Below are positions 43,141 to 62,889 of a stretch of DNA of 64,000 nucleotides, piece by piece. A program made the translations under genes and the position numbers. The DNA lies in contig VKHL01000053.1 of NCBI GenBank assembly GCA_015146655.1, forward strand, positions 86,468 to 150,467. Reading direction: 5' to 3'. The notes beneath the pieces were generated by a model. That model saw only the letters and a list, made by a program, of their open reading frames with translations. It was not told the origin of the DNA and did no database searches. This DNA comes from Ochromonas danica (lineage: Eukaryota; Sar; Chrysophyceae; Chromulinales; Chromulinaceae). Positions within the stretch are counted from its first letter, which is position 1, and every line of letters begins with the position of its first letter.

Positions 43141-44294
43141 GATATATAAAGATATATAAAGATGATCAAAATAAATAAACAATAGAAGAACTAATCTTCT
43201 TCTTCCCTTTATATAATACTCTTTTTTTTTTGAATAAAATAATAGACAAAGAAAAGGTAATAAACCGTAAAGCAAAGCAATACAAAATCTCTCAAGCAAC
43301 CCAACCGACGACGACTTCGCATGTCCTCCTCTTCATTCCAAACTTCCATGGAATCCATGGAATCCAACTAAATGGTTTGCATTCATCAACATTCATCATC
43401 ACGGGGAACCACTATGTGGTGTTATAGTCAGAGTGTAGTCACTACCTTTCAAAAGTGTGAATCATCACTTTGTGGGCCTGAAGACATTCATTCTATGTAC
43501 GTCTGTTAGTAGGCCATTTCACACTCATTCCACCTTTTGCCTTTGCTCTAACAATACAAGAAGTTGATTTATCTCATTTTATTACAATTTTTTTCTAACC
43601 TCCATGATGCAGACGAGGAATAGTAAATAACTACACTACTAACTACAAGACATTATTCATGCATAGTCTTACACATAGAACAGCTGCTCAAGACTAGATG
43701 AGCAACGACGTCGACAACAACAAGAAGAATTCCACCAAAATAATTCAAATAACAATCGTAACCAGGTGCTAACCCTCCACCACACAACTATACGATCGCT
43801 TACTGAACTTTATACAACAACTTCTCAACAAAATAAAGAAAAACTCATCACTTACTACTTATATTTACTGAGAATGTAACCTCATCAATATCCAACGCTT
43901 ACATCATGTCATTTATTCCACACGCACAGGCATACAGGTTAACAAAGGAGAAAGAGGAGAGAGATGGAGAGAAAGGAGAGAAAGAGGAGAGAGAGGGCGC
44001 TATCACCTCTCGGAGATTGTCTTCATTGGGGTTGTCAACCAAGTGATGTCAGTGGCTGTTTGGAAGATCATCTGCCTGAGAGCATGTGCTTATCTACAAT
44101 CTTGCAGGGAAATCAAATATGAAAGGTCCACAGAAATCAAACAGTCACAGACAGCGATAATAATACAATCTAGTCATTCATGCTATAGCAGACGACCTTG
44201 CACATGATAGTTTAGCACTCCTGTCTAGAAGCAGCAAACGAAGCAACACTTCCTTCAATCAAATGCCATGGTGATCTGTTTTCTTCTCTCTTGA
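43141..44294. other. intergenic, no gene seen
   Basis: About 1.15 kb with the permease promoter at one end and the globin 3' UTR at the other. A GAGA-rich stretch lies near 43946-43996. No conserved open frame was found. Confidence 0.5.
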
Positions 44295-45595
44295 CTAAAA
44301 CTTATTCACAGCCACAGCATTTTGTGTTTGATAGCCGTTTTGATAACCATTCTGATAGAGAGCCAAAGCTTGATTAGAGCCTTGGTAGGTCATATTTTGC
44401 TGCGAAAAAGAGCCGTTTGATCCCGACCCACCTAACGGTTGTTGAAGAAATGAATGGTTTGAGCCTTGATATGTCAATCCAGCACTGTATCCAACCACTG
44501 CTGGTGAGTTTGCTCCTCCAGTTCCTTCAGCACCAGGCAACTTTCCTAGAGATCCAGTTCCAGACAAAGGTTGCTGCAGAGCACAATTGGAACCAGCTGA
44601 ACCTGGAGGAGTACGTACAGCAGGAGCGCAGACGTCTTTCAATGTTGGGGCTGGCGAAGTGACAGGAGGATTCTGCAAGATCGGCGCAGGAGGCATACTC
44701 TCGCATGCTTCTTTGCTTTCTTTGTCCTTCACTGCTTGTTCAGCTTGAGTAACCGAAGTTGCTGGTTCAGTCTCTTTGTGTGTTGGGGTGGAAGCAGTGG
44801 TGGACTTTGGTTCCGCACGTTCTGATGGACGAAGGGAATCTTCACCACTACGACTTTCACGATGAGTGAACGTAGCAGCTTCAGCAATCGTTGTCTGACG
44901 CTTGGAAAGCATTTCTTCGAAGGTTTCTTTGTGTGACATCTCATAGTGCACCACGTCAGGAATGATAACATCTAAGATGAGAGAGTAGATCTTTGCCCAA
45001 CCAAAATGAACAGCTGGAGTATATTCTTTTGGACCTACACATTTCTTTATGGTGTAGAGTAACACCTCGCCCATAATGCTATCTGTAAATCAGTTAGAAG
45101 AGGGTCAGTAACCTAACAGATATACATTGTAGGGAAACACGACTTACATTCCACAGCTTTTACACCAATCTTATTGTGGAGATTGGTCATGTTTAACAAG
45201 GTTTTACGAAATTTAGGAGGATCTTCCGCTTCAGCAATTAATAATGAAATCATTCGCAACAAGAAGCTTCCTTGTTTATTAATAGAACGATGGAATAGAC
45301 CACGGCAACTTGGATTGACATCAAACATTCGATTGTAGAGAACATCAAAGAAGTATTCAGAGACTAATTTAAACTCAATCTCAGGATGTTCTGCTTTTAT
45401 TTCAAAGAAATGTTGACATTGATTATTTAAGATCAACTTCCAGGCATGCACGGCGGCATCTTTCTCTTCTCCTGTCAAAGGTAACTTGGTATAGAATAAA
45501 GGCATAATAAAACGAACAACTTCTTCTTCCGTTTTTTCTTCAGTAATTGCCAAAGCAACAGCATCTTTCTTAGAACTTGACACTATTCCACCCAT
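44295..45595 (-). CDS. N-myristoylated globin with long disordered tail
   Basis: Exons 45148-45595 and 44295-45082 join in phase 1 over a 65-bp intron (GAA T|AT), giving 411 aa. Residues ~35-190 form a globin fold: LTGEEKDAAVHAWKLI, YFFDVLYNRMFDVNPSCRGLF (CD Phe), a likely distal Gln in NKQGSFLLRM, the proximal His in LHNKIGVKAVEY, then GEVLLYTIKKCVG. The first residues MGGIVSSS fit the N-myristoylation rule (Gly2, Ser6), suggesting a membrane-bound globin, as known for globin X. The ~220-residue tail is rich in Ser, Thr, Pro and Gln, with YQNGYQNGYQ and SNHSFLQQPL-type repeats. Oxygen or NO chemistry or redox signalling is likely. The tail is unusual for globins. Confidence 0.88.
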
Positions 45596-46521
45596 TATGA
45601 TTTATGGTATTTATTTGCTAAATAGAATTGATTTCGGATTTTTTTCTCTCCTTCAACAAGAATCAAAGGATGATGATGTAGAAAGGATTCGTAGGATTTG
45701 AAATGCAGATTGGAGATGATAATAATAATACTACGAAAGCCACTATACTACCACACAATTCTAACCGATGACTTTATTCTATGCTTTTTTTCTGTTCCTT
45801 TCTTTCGGATCAATACTGATTTTCTTTTTATGCAATTTCGAATATCTCTTTGGATAAAGAAATCACACTAAAGAGCAAGAGAGAGAGAGACTACACGTAA
45901 GTCTGAATTTATTTTCTTAGATAGGTATTAGGATAGACTTCTTTTTATTTTTCAATCCCGTTAGGAAATGATAGTCAGCAATCGAATTGTTTTCTATTAT
46001 CAACACGCTTGCTCACTCGCTTTGGCCGCTTGCTGTGTGTGTGTGTGTCACTCACCCCTCCTCACAGTGGCGCCTCACTGTGCGATAGTTCCAGCGGCAA
46101 CAGTCCAGTGGCGATGCGCGCGTTGTGCAGAGTGGGGAAGTTCAACATGCCACCCCGCCATTGCCACTTCCACACAGAAGCACTTCCTCAACTTCTGCGT
46201 GGATGACAAGTTAACCTATAGGAGACACTGCCGAGGAAGTGAGAAGAACCACTTCCGCAGGTGTGGAATTTAGAATTGATAGCCAGGAGTGTGTAGAGGA
46301 AGGTCCCAAAGGTGTGTGGATCTTTGACATCAGAACATTGAGGCACGGCCAGAAGTGTATTGAGGGAGGTGCTTGAATCTGAAAATACTGTGCTTAGCGC
46401 AACTAAATAATGATGTATAACATATTAGAATCTTTACACAGTGCGCCATCATCCACCAAACTCAGCTGACACTTCTTGAATTCAGAAATACAAGAGGAAC
46501 TAGTAAACAGGTCAGTGGCGC
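45596..46521. other. intergenic with a GC-richer patch
   Basis: It holds the globin promoter and the 3' side of the proline-rich gene. At 46040-46330 the DNA is more GC-rich than its surroundings and has repeated CACTTCC/GGAAGTG words. The plus-strand open frame there (45968-46273) has no recognisable domain. Confidence 0.4.
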
Positions 46522-48946
46522 CTACAGATCACGACCCCGAATAGCAACTCGAAAATATTCGTCAATTCGGGAGCGATATTGGGTAGGTTTGGCAGGAGAA
46601 GGAGGCAGACCATTACTAGCACGGCCTGAACCAACAACTGTAGCTCGTTCACTGAGCTCAACAGATGTGCCTCTTAGCGAATAGTTCTCTTTGGAAGATC
46701 CACCGCCCATACCAGGAGATCGAGTCTTCCTCATAGAGGCATTGGGAGAAAATCCTCCTGCAGTTGGTGATGAGAAAGGTGAACTATCATTCACTTGCAA
46801 TCCCGTGGAGAAATACTCCAACAGTCTATCCAGTATGTCTGGTGCACCAGCATGACGGGATAAGAATGTTTGCAGACGATCTTTACCTACAATTTGAACA
46901 ATCAATCGAATGGCTTTGTCTTTCTCTCGCTTTGTTTTCTGAAGCTATGAGCAAAGATATCAAATCACACAACAGAAACATAAAATAACAGTCTAATCAC
47001 AGGCTAGTAGACAAAGTACTTACCAACAGCTCAAGTTGCTTTTCTCGCTCTCCTCTTCGTATCGCTGCATCCAAACTTGACGTATCAGGCCCTTTCGCTT
47101 CACCATTATCCCGGTTATGCTTGGATCGACTTGAGCTAGAGGCTGGAGAGGAATTGTAGTTACCAGCAGCTTGAGCTTCACGTTCCAATAGCTTGGATTG
47201 AAGTTCCTGTAATTATCAAACACAACCCTTATCACACGAAGTCATGCCGTATTGCTGCTTGTACTTACCTTAACGCTCTCTTCCAGAGCCTGTTTGTCCG
47301 TGCGAAGACGACTCAACTTTTCATGAGCTTCATCTAACTCACGTTCCAAAGCCACTTCTCGAGATAATACTCCTGCTGTTCCCTCTTTCTGTGCTAGACG
47401 GCCTTCCGCACGAGATAGTTTGCGACGTAATTCGGCGACTTCTTCTTCCAACTCTACAAGTCGTCCAGAGGACTGTTGAGGTGCTTTCAAATTGACGCTA
47501 CTACTACTTTGAGCCTCTCCTTGGGATGACTTTTGAAGGGGAGGAGGTGAGGATATGGCATTGTTGGGGGCTGGAGCTGATGGAGGACGAGAACTTGGAG
47601 CTGAAGGAGGGGGTCCAGAAGGAGCAGGTGCTGGGGCAGGTTTAGGATTCGACGGAATACTACTAGATGTTGATTCACTCTCAGCAGACCCTTTCGATTC
47701 TGCTTCCTTCTCAATCACCACTGTTGCTGGAGGTGCTGCTGGTGGAGGAGGCCCCATAGGTGGAGCTGCTGGAGGAGGTGCTGTTGATGACGTTGTTGAG
47801 GAAGAAGGCACGATATCAACATGTGGAGAAGGAACAGGAGTGAGAACGGCAGGGGGAGATGGTGCTGCTGGCTGTGTTGAAGGACTGACGAGAGGCGCAG
47901 GGCGAGGGGGTGGCTTTCGAGATACTTCAGGTGGCTTCGCAACAGCTTGTTTCACAACTGCACCAGAAGGATGACGTGATCCAGGGGCTAGTACTTGTGG
48001 ACCAGCAGTGGCTACACTAGGGGAGGGAGCATCGTCATCAGACCATCCCTCCTCATCAGAGTCTCCTCCTTGCCCACCATTCCCGCCACCACCTTCTCCA
48101 TTCTTCTGCGCAGCTCTTTGAAGCATTTGTGTGTTAAAACCACCAGTTGATTGTTGCGTTTGTAAAGGGGCTGGTGGAGGGCCTCGAGCGGGAGCTGAAG
48201 CTGGGGGTGGACCTGGAGGCCTTGCCATCGCATCTAGAGCCAGCCAAACTCTAATGACACAATGCTCGACCAATATCAGGGAACTTCACTTACTTGGAGG
48301 CCCAGGAGGCCCAGGAGGTCGCGGACCAGGAGCTCCTGGGGGGCCTGGAGGTCCCGGAGGACCTGGCGGCCGAGCAGAAGGTGCTCCAGGCGGTCCTGGT
48401 GGACCTGGAGGTCTAGGAAGAGGTGCTCCTGGTGGTCCCGGCGGTCTAGGTAAAGGTGCACCAGGAGGTCCAGGTGGGCGCGGAGGGCCTGGAGGGGCAG
48501 CCATCGGGGTGGCACTGGGTGGACCTGGAGGACCAGGTGGACGAGGAGGTGGAGCTGCAGCACCTGGTGGACCAGGAGGTCCTGGAGGCCCAGGAGGACG
48601 AGGAGGAGCTATTAGATCCATAGTTTATTATTTATATGATATAACTCAATATCAAAAAGCACATCACTTACCCCCAGGTGGCCCAGGAGGTCTGGGGGAA
48701 GCTCCCGGCGGTCCAGGGGGCCCAGGAGGTCCAGGAGGAGCTAAAACAACAAATCAATCCAAGATCCTGATCAGCAACAAGCAAGGAAAGCGCTGCTTGA
48801 AAACGAGAGAGGGTATAATCTATTACCTCCAGGAGGTGGTATTGCCCTCGGTGGAGCAGGAGGAGGTCTTGGCACTCCTATAAGTTAAGAATAATCATGA
48901 AGGACTGTCTATGAACTCAGTCGAATTATCATTTCTTACCTGACAT
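46522..48946 (-). CDS. proline-rich, coiled-coil protein (possible actin regulator)
   Basis: Seven exons fit in frame: 48940-48946, 48827-48877, 48672-48740, 48294-48608, 47269-48233, 47024-47206 and 46522-46944, giving 670 aa. Introns are 60-86 bp. Exon 1 codes only MS plus one base. Residues 3-150 are Gly-Pro-Pro triplets like a collagen or formin FH1 tract (PRPPGPPGPPGPPG). An acidic DSDEEGWSDDD and a second Pro/Ala-rich region follow. Residues ~405-545 form a coiled coil (LEEEVAELRRKLSRAEGRLA). The C-terminus has a conserved-looking helical segment (DKAIRLIVQIVGKDRLQTFL) and a Ser-rich tail. No FH2 or WH2 domain is seen, so profilin/actin or SH3 binding is only a suggestion. Confidence 0.75.
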
Positions 48947-49258
48947 CGTGCAGAAGGATACTGAGATATTACTATCAATACTAATAGATGGGGAAAGAAC
49001 AACAGCCCGCTGCTGTGCTGTGTTGGAGAAGAAACCGTTATTGACTAAAATCTCACCATTTCAGAGGTTCTTATAAGATAAATGAGAGTTTTCGAGTTTG
49101 CGATAGTTTTTCTGGCTTTGTCGTCATTTCTGTGCGCCTGGGCAAAGTCGACTAAAATCTCATAATTTCATAGATTTGTATAAGATAAATGAGAGTTTTC
49201 GAGTTTGTGCTGGCTATTGGTTGATTTATCTCGTATGGAATAGAAAAGAAACAGAGAG
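48947..49258. promoter_or_regulatory. divergent promoter with a 58-bp direct repeat
   Basis: Between the proline-rich gene (minus) and the Sel1 gene (plus). Two 58-bp copies beginning gactaaaatctca and ending gagagttttcgagtttg lie at 49043-49100 and 49150-49207, 107 bp apart and about 90% identical. They could be regulatory repeats shared by the two genes. Confidence 0.6.
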
Positions 49259-55025
<5,767 letters not shown>

Positions 55026-55648
55026 CAACAACTGTAACAACAACTATAACAACAACTATAGTAACAACTATAACTGTGCCAAGTTAGTTTAGTAGGTTTG
55101 ATTTTAAGTATGAGGTTGGTAATGCTTGTTGAAGTAACAGCCTTTGTTTGGCGTCATTAAAGATCATTTCCCGAAACCAATCAATTAGCAGTTAGATGCA
55201 TAGATGCCACTACACTGTAGTGATCAAATGCTACAAACTGTTAAAGTTGGACAAGTTAAAGTTATAGGAGGTGAAGTTAAGAGAAGCAAGCTGTGAAGTT
55301 AACCTGTTCCTGTGAAGTTTACACATGCGAATGGTGAAGTTTAGAAATGCAAGCTGTGAAGTTAACCTGTTCCTGTGAAGTTAACATTATCGGGTTGTGA
55401 AGTTAAGACGAGCAGGTTGATGAGCATCGCAAAAGAAATGAAAAGCAAAAGAGAAGAAGAGAAGATCTTCCCAGAGCCGTTCACTGACTACTAACTTGTG
55501 GTTCCTGAGAATGAGGTCACCAGGATGAATGAGTATGAGTGTCTCCTAGAGTCAGCTATGACCTTCCAATGAGACAATCACCCACAATTAATTCACACCT
55601 CTCTCTCTCTGTGTCCCCCCACACCCACCACACACTCTGAAGTTAGAC
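55026..55648. promoter_or_regulatory. upstream region of SAHH-like copy B with TGTGAAGTTAA array
   Basis: Several exact or one-mismatch copies of TGTGAAGTTAA lie between about 55270 and 55406, in the same orientation relative to the gene as at copy A. The part from ~55290 is the duplicated counterpart of 12443-12800, but spacing and some motif copies have drifted. The first 250 bp hold the 3' UTR of the Sel1 gene. Confidence 0.6.
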
Positions 55649-57240
55649 ATGTCTGAAGTAGACTACCGTGTTAATAATATCTCTCTTGCTGACTTTGGAC
55701 GCAAAGAGATCGAGCTAGCAGAGCATGAGGTAATAAGGAGGTCATGACCTTCTCTCTCTCTCTCTCTCTCTCTTAGTTAGTGATGGTCATGATGAATTAA
55801 TGTGATTGTGTGATTGTGTGATGATGAATGGCTACTGAATGCTATCTTAGATGCCTGGTCTGATGGCTTGTAGAAGAGACTTCCCTGCTGACTTCTTCGC
55901 TGGTGCTAGACTCTCAGTCTCCTTGCACATGACCATCCAGTCTGCCGTGCTTATCGAGACCTTCAAGGCGCTGGGGGCAGAGGTCCGTTGCTGCTCTTCT
56001 GACATGGTCTCCACACAAGACCATGCTGCTGCTGCTATTGCTCGTGAAGGATCTGCTGCTGTCTTCGCCTGGAAGGGTGAGACCCTCGAGGAGTACTGGG
56101 AGTGTATTCTCAAAGCCATCACTTGGCCAGACGATGATGAGAAAGGAGATGGTTGTGACCTACTCATAGATGATGGTGGTGATATGACTCTCCTCATTCA
56201 TGAAGGTGTCAAAGCTGAGAAGAAGTTCGCTGAGGATGGCTCTCTCCCTGACCCTCACACCACTCACAACTCACAGTTCAAGATTATTTACTCTATCTTA
56301 GCTCGTGAGCTACCTCTGAACCCTATGAAATGGCATCGCCTAGCTGAACGTATTGTTGGTGTCTCTGAAGAGAATACCCTGGGTGTCCGCAGATTGTTTG
56401 GCTTAGCACAGAAGAGTGAGCTGCTCTTCCCTGCCATTACCCTTAACAACTCTGTCACCACGAACAAGCTCTTCAATCTCTATGGTTCTAAACATGCACT
56501 CCCTGATGGTATCTGTCGTGCCACAGATATCATGATAGCTGGTAAGCATGTTGTTATCAGTGGATTTGGTGATGTTGGCAAGGGTTGTGCACATGCTATG
56601 AAAGGTGCTGGTGCTGTGGTCTATATCACTGAGGTAGATCCCATCTGTGCTCTCCAGGCTGCTATGGAAGGCTTCTCTGTTGTTCGCCTGGAGTCTGTGG
56701 TCAAGACATGTGATATCTTTATCACCACTACTGGTAACAAGAACATCATCCTGTATGACCACATGGCACAAATGAAAAACAACGCTATTGTTGGTAACAT
56801 GGGTCATCATTTCGAACAAGAAGTTGATATGGAGAATCTTATCAAGAAGACTGTTCGTGAGCATATCAAGCCTCAGGTTGATCGCTTTATCTTCCCTGAT
56901 GATGGCCACGGTGTGATCGTCTTGGCGGAGGGTGGTCAGCTCAACTTGACTTGTACCACTGGCCATCCTTCTTTCGTCATGTCTGCTTCCTTCACCAACC
57001 AAGTCTTGGCTCAGGTTGAACTCTGGTCTAATAGAGTTTCTCACAAGTACAAGCGTGGTGAGGTCACCATTCTTCCCAAGCATATTGATGAAAAGGTGGC
57101 CGGACTCCACCTGGCTGCTCTCGATATGGAGATCACTACGCTTACCAAAGATCAGGCTGACTATATTGGTGTCTCTGTAGAAGGTCCATTCAAACCTTCT
57201 TATTATCGCTATTAACTAACTCAACTGCTGTCCCGAGTTA
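55290..57240 (+). repeat. arm B of the inverted ~2-kb duplication (partner 10840-12800)
   Basis: It contains SAHH-like copy B, its intron and upstream region in opposite orientation to arm A. Weaker similarity continues to about 57480, where a single copy of the sequence amplified four times at 9854-10837 is present. Confidence 0.9.
55649..57215 (+). CDS. S-adenosylhomocysteinase-like protein, copy B
   Basis: Exons 55649-55729 and 55851-57215 join in phase 0 to give 481 aa. The protein equals copy A except near residue 140-165, where B reads [11 protein letters not shown]…NSQFKIIY and A reads [11 protein letters not shown]…[14 protein letters not shown]. Both have the NAD-binding [14 protein letters not shown] and GHPSFVMS. 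Both share the same replacements at human AHCY catalytic positions: Thr231 for Lys186, Phe235 for Asp190, Ser240 for Cys195 and Gln57 for Glu59. His53, the Asp of DDGGD and the Glu of VSEENT are kept. Since neither copy is canonical, a true SAHH should exist elsewhere in the genome. Confidence 0.9.
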
Positions 57241-58127
57241 GCAGTCTTGTTGTAGTTAATACCGCTGTGCTGCACTACCTTGCACTACCTTGTCAGGAGT
57301 AGATAGTCTATCTTCATTGTTATGATCAGTAAGAATGATAAAGTCTTTCAAGCAGTCATTTCCCTCTCTTTGTACACCAGCAGTTACAAGTAGTTTAGTT
57401 TACATCATATGCTATAGCTTGACTGTTATTGTAGTGGATAGACAGAAAGTCATATTTCTCACTGAGAGAAAGCGCAGTTTTGAAGATAAAAGTCGATACA
57501 AATGATACAGTACAGGTGTAGAGGTAATAGTGGCTTCTGAGTAGTGTAATGTAGTGTGGTGTAGTTTAGTGTAGAAATAGCACACTTACTGATGAATGTA
57601 TGGCGAATTAGACTATGGCTATGACTATGATGATGTTTGTTTGTATTGTGTTAGACAATGATAATAATGATGATTTACTACTATACAGTGTACACACACA
57701 TCACACATTAGTACTAGTGCTAGTATAGTTTAACTTAACTAACAACAACAATATAGTTAGCCTTCTTTAACTTAACCTCATCATATTGATCATCACTATC
57801 ACTACCACTACCACATCATCATCACAATCACTGTTACATCATCATCATATTGATCATCATCACCTTCTTCTACCACTATCTGACCTCCTCCTCCTCCTTC
57901 TCCTCTTCTTTCATTCATTCTTGTTGTTGTTGTTATTGTAAAGCCTGTAATGACATGGTTAGTCACATACAGCTAGTCTACACCACACAACCACCACCAC
58001 ACCAGAGAGACAGACAAGACAGACTGTAACTTTACTACCTTGTTAACTTAACCTAGCATTATGTAATAACATAATCCCTGGATTACGTAATAACATAACT
58101 CCATTACCTCTTCTTCTTCATCTTCTT
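57216..58127. other. convergent intergenic region
   Basis: It holds the 3' flank of SAHH-like copy B (similar to one 246-bp unit up to about 57480) and the 3' side of DIM1. The rest is AT-rich with short CAT/CTT runs. No gene is seen. Confidence 0.55.
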
Positions 58128-60204
<2,077 letters not shown>

Positions 60205-62406
60205 TCAAATTTTCCCTTTACGTGGATCATATCCAATACTCTGTCTTAAAGACTGATCTAGACTATTCGATACAGTAGCAGTCATAGTTAAGACAGGGTC
60301 TTGTAGATGCTTACTAATATAGTCTTGTACTAACTCAGAGCCTAACGGTTGTAACTTACGAATATTACGAATATGTCCATCTCGTTCCCATGCTTCAACT
60401 AATGCTTTCTGCTTCTCTAAATAACGTGATCGTTCTACTACTTGATGTAATTCTCTCTCTAAAGAAAGTCGATCCATATAATCGCGTTCTTTCTTTTGTG
60501 TTTCTTTTCGCGTTTTTTCTTTGGTTTCAGCATTCATTTGAATTTGATTAGCTAAATCTTTAGCTATTCTTTGTCGACTATTAATGACATGACCATTCTC
60601 ATCTAGTATACTTCCTAAAGGAGATGGTGCCATACCAGCTGTTTCGGGGAGAATAAACTTCATCACAGTATCGCGTTTTTCCTGTTGTCGAGCTAAAAAA
60701 CGCTTTCGATTATCTTCCATTTGATCATCTAAAGCTTTTTTCAATTCAAAAACTGAAGATTTCATTTTTTCACGATCTTGTATCGTTGTTGTCTTCCAAT
60801 CTTCAGTTTCTTTCATTTGTTCATATCTTTGACGATCATCTTGATGAGCATCATGTTGGACTTCTTCTAAACAACGTTGAAAAGCTTGAGCCATCACACG
60901 TTCTTTTGCTTGACTTCGTATCGCTTTCTTATTATGACGATAAGCTACCATCATATTCATGAGTTCATCTAACGAGGGACTAGAACTAGAACTGTGTGCC
61001 CCTCCTCCTCCTCCTCCTCCTGCTACTTGAGTGTTCGTGTTCATGTCCCCATCATCTGTAGGGAAAGTTCTAGAATAGGAAAGAGAGTCTTGGGTATTGC
61101 TATATCCTCCTGCTCCTCCTCCTACCATAGACTGGTCGTTGATATCATCGTTGTCATCATAGGAAGGACTTTGTTGTCCTGACTGAGATAATAGACCACC
61201 ACTAGCGACACCAGGTACAGTAGAGGAGAGTTGTAGACTGGGTATGAGAGGAGGTCTGCCACTACCACTACTACCTCCTCCTCCTCCTCCAGCCTGCTGG
61301 GTGGTATTGATCAACTGAGGTAAAGAGAGGGAGGATGAGAAGGAAGAAGTCTTCCTTGCTGTTCCAAGTGAAGTAGAAGGTCTAGGAGAGTCATTGGATG
61401 TCTCGTTGTCATCAAGTTGTTGGTCGATGTATCGCATTGGCTTGTCATCATGAGCATAGACACCAGGTTCAATAGTCTCAGGTAAGATCTATTAATGCAA
61501 TTAACATTAACATTAGTATTATTATTAGTATTATTATTATTCCATGACAAAACAAATATTCCATTAAATATATCGTTTATTATAATAACAACAAATAAAT
61601 AAATAAATAAATAAATAAACGAACAAATAAATACATACATATGCATATATCAAACAAACCAACCAACCAACAAATAAACAAATAAACAAATAAAATCATA
61701 ACACAAACAAAGGAAGTGTTTATTGATGGAGAAGAAGAAATATCAACTAGAAATATAAAATACCTCGAACCAGTTAATTTATAAATAATATATAATACAT
61801 TAATATATAATACACACATATATATAATACACACACATAATACATATATATAATACATATATATAATACACATATATAATACATATAATATATAATACAT
61901 ATATATATTGTGGTATGTGAAGGATATCTTGTGCTAGTCACTTAACACACTCAACACACTAACTAACTAACTCACTAACTGCTTACCTGAACTAATCGAG
62001 CCTGATTGAAGACAAACTTTACTCGACTTTCTTTAGCTCGTAAGACACCAAAGGTAAACTCAATCTCTATTTCATATCCACGACTAATAAACTCTCCTAC
62101 TTTACGAAAAATATCTCTTAAACCAGAGAATATCATATCTTTGGTTAAGACTTTTGAAAAGCGAATAGCTAAAGAAGAATAATTGATTTCTTCTACAGGG
62201 GTTAGTTGAGGGATATGATGAATACGTTGACGACGAACACGATGTGTTTTAACAAAGTCATCACTTAGAAGGAAGATAGGACGACAATGTGTCTCATGAT
62301 CTTTCTCTAACATTTCCCAAGCAAAGGAAGCAAAACCTGAGATTCTTGCTCCCTGACATGAGTGAGTGAGAGACACACATATGAGAGAGGGACATGAGAT
62401 AGATAG

Positions 62407-62443
<37 letters not shown>

Positions 62444-62845
62444 TGAGTGAGTGAGTGAGTCAGAGAGATAGAGACACACACATATATGAGAGAGAGAGAA
62501 AGAGACATGAGATAGATAGAGATAGATGGATAGAGAGACATGAGTGAGTGAGTGAGAGACAGACACAGTGAGAGAGAGTGTGTGTATGTGAGAAGAGAGA
62601 GAGACAGAGAGAGACAGAGAGAGTGAGTGAGTGAGTTAGAGGTTAAGACAGTGAAGAGAATAGAAGAGAATACTTACCTTTTGTTTAGCAAGACGAGATT
62701 CTATCCAGGCATTAACAGCAATCCATGACTGAGCATAGATATCAATTTTAGCTTCTGTATTCTTCCCTCGTGCTGTATTAAGAACTTTAGCTTTTTCATG
62801 AAGACATTCTTGAATTACATGGTCTAACACATAACAACTAGCCAT
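60205..62845 (-). CDS. CCDC81: CCDC81-like protein with tandem HU domains
   Basis: Exons 62678-62845, 61987-62352 and 60205-61488 join in phase 0 to give 605 aa. Residues ~1-90 and ~95-178 match the two eukaryotic HU-like domains of CCDC81 (SWIAVNAWIESRLAKQKG, ISGFASFAWEMLEK, RPIFLLSDDFVKTH, FRKVGEFISRGYEIEIEFTF). A Ser/Gly-rich linker follows, then a long charged coiled coil (RYEQMKETEDWKTTTIQDRE). In animals CCDC81 is linked to centrosomes and cilia, so a basal-body or flagellar role is likely; this also suggests the organism has a flagellate stage. Both introns are long and filled with microsatellites. It is head to head with SNF5. Confidence 0.85.
61590..61910. repeat. AAAT and AT/TACA microsatellites in CCDC81-like intron 2
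   Basis: An (AAAT)n run at about 61591-61636 and an AT-rich TATATAATACACA-type repeat at about 61790-61910 lie in the 498-bp intron 61489-61986. Confidence 0.9.
62390..62640. repeat. GATA and GAGT/GAGA microsatellites in CCDC81-like intron 1
   Basis: The 325-bp intron 62353-62677 consists largely of (GATA)n at 62401-62442 and GAGT/GAGA blocks to about 62636. The minus-strand Tyr/Ser/Leu-rich frames across it are not coding. Confidence 0.92.
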
Positions 62846-62857
62846 TTTATCTAATTG

Positions 62858-62889
<32 letters not shown>

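Noticed and set aside
44295-45595. Globin lacking its proximal histidine
   Set aside because: A first alignment put Glu of KAVEY at F8. Comparison with neuroglobin and flavohaemoglobin (KHRAVGVK, KHTSFQIK) shows that the His of LHNKIGVK is the proximal one and is present.
45968-46273. Cys-rich 101-aa open frame in a GC-richer patch
   Set aside because: It has no domain and no conservation to judge by; repeated CACTTCC words explain the composition.
48131-48883. Gly-Pro-Gly-rich plus-strand frame resembling collagen
   Set aside because: It is antisense to spliced Gly-Pro-Pro exons with good splice sites; the minus-strand model is better.
61975-62566. Tyr/Ser/Leu-rich membrane-like frames
   Set aside because: They are microsatellite intron sequence fused to a real CCDC81-like exon.
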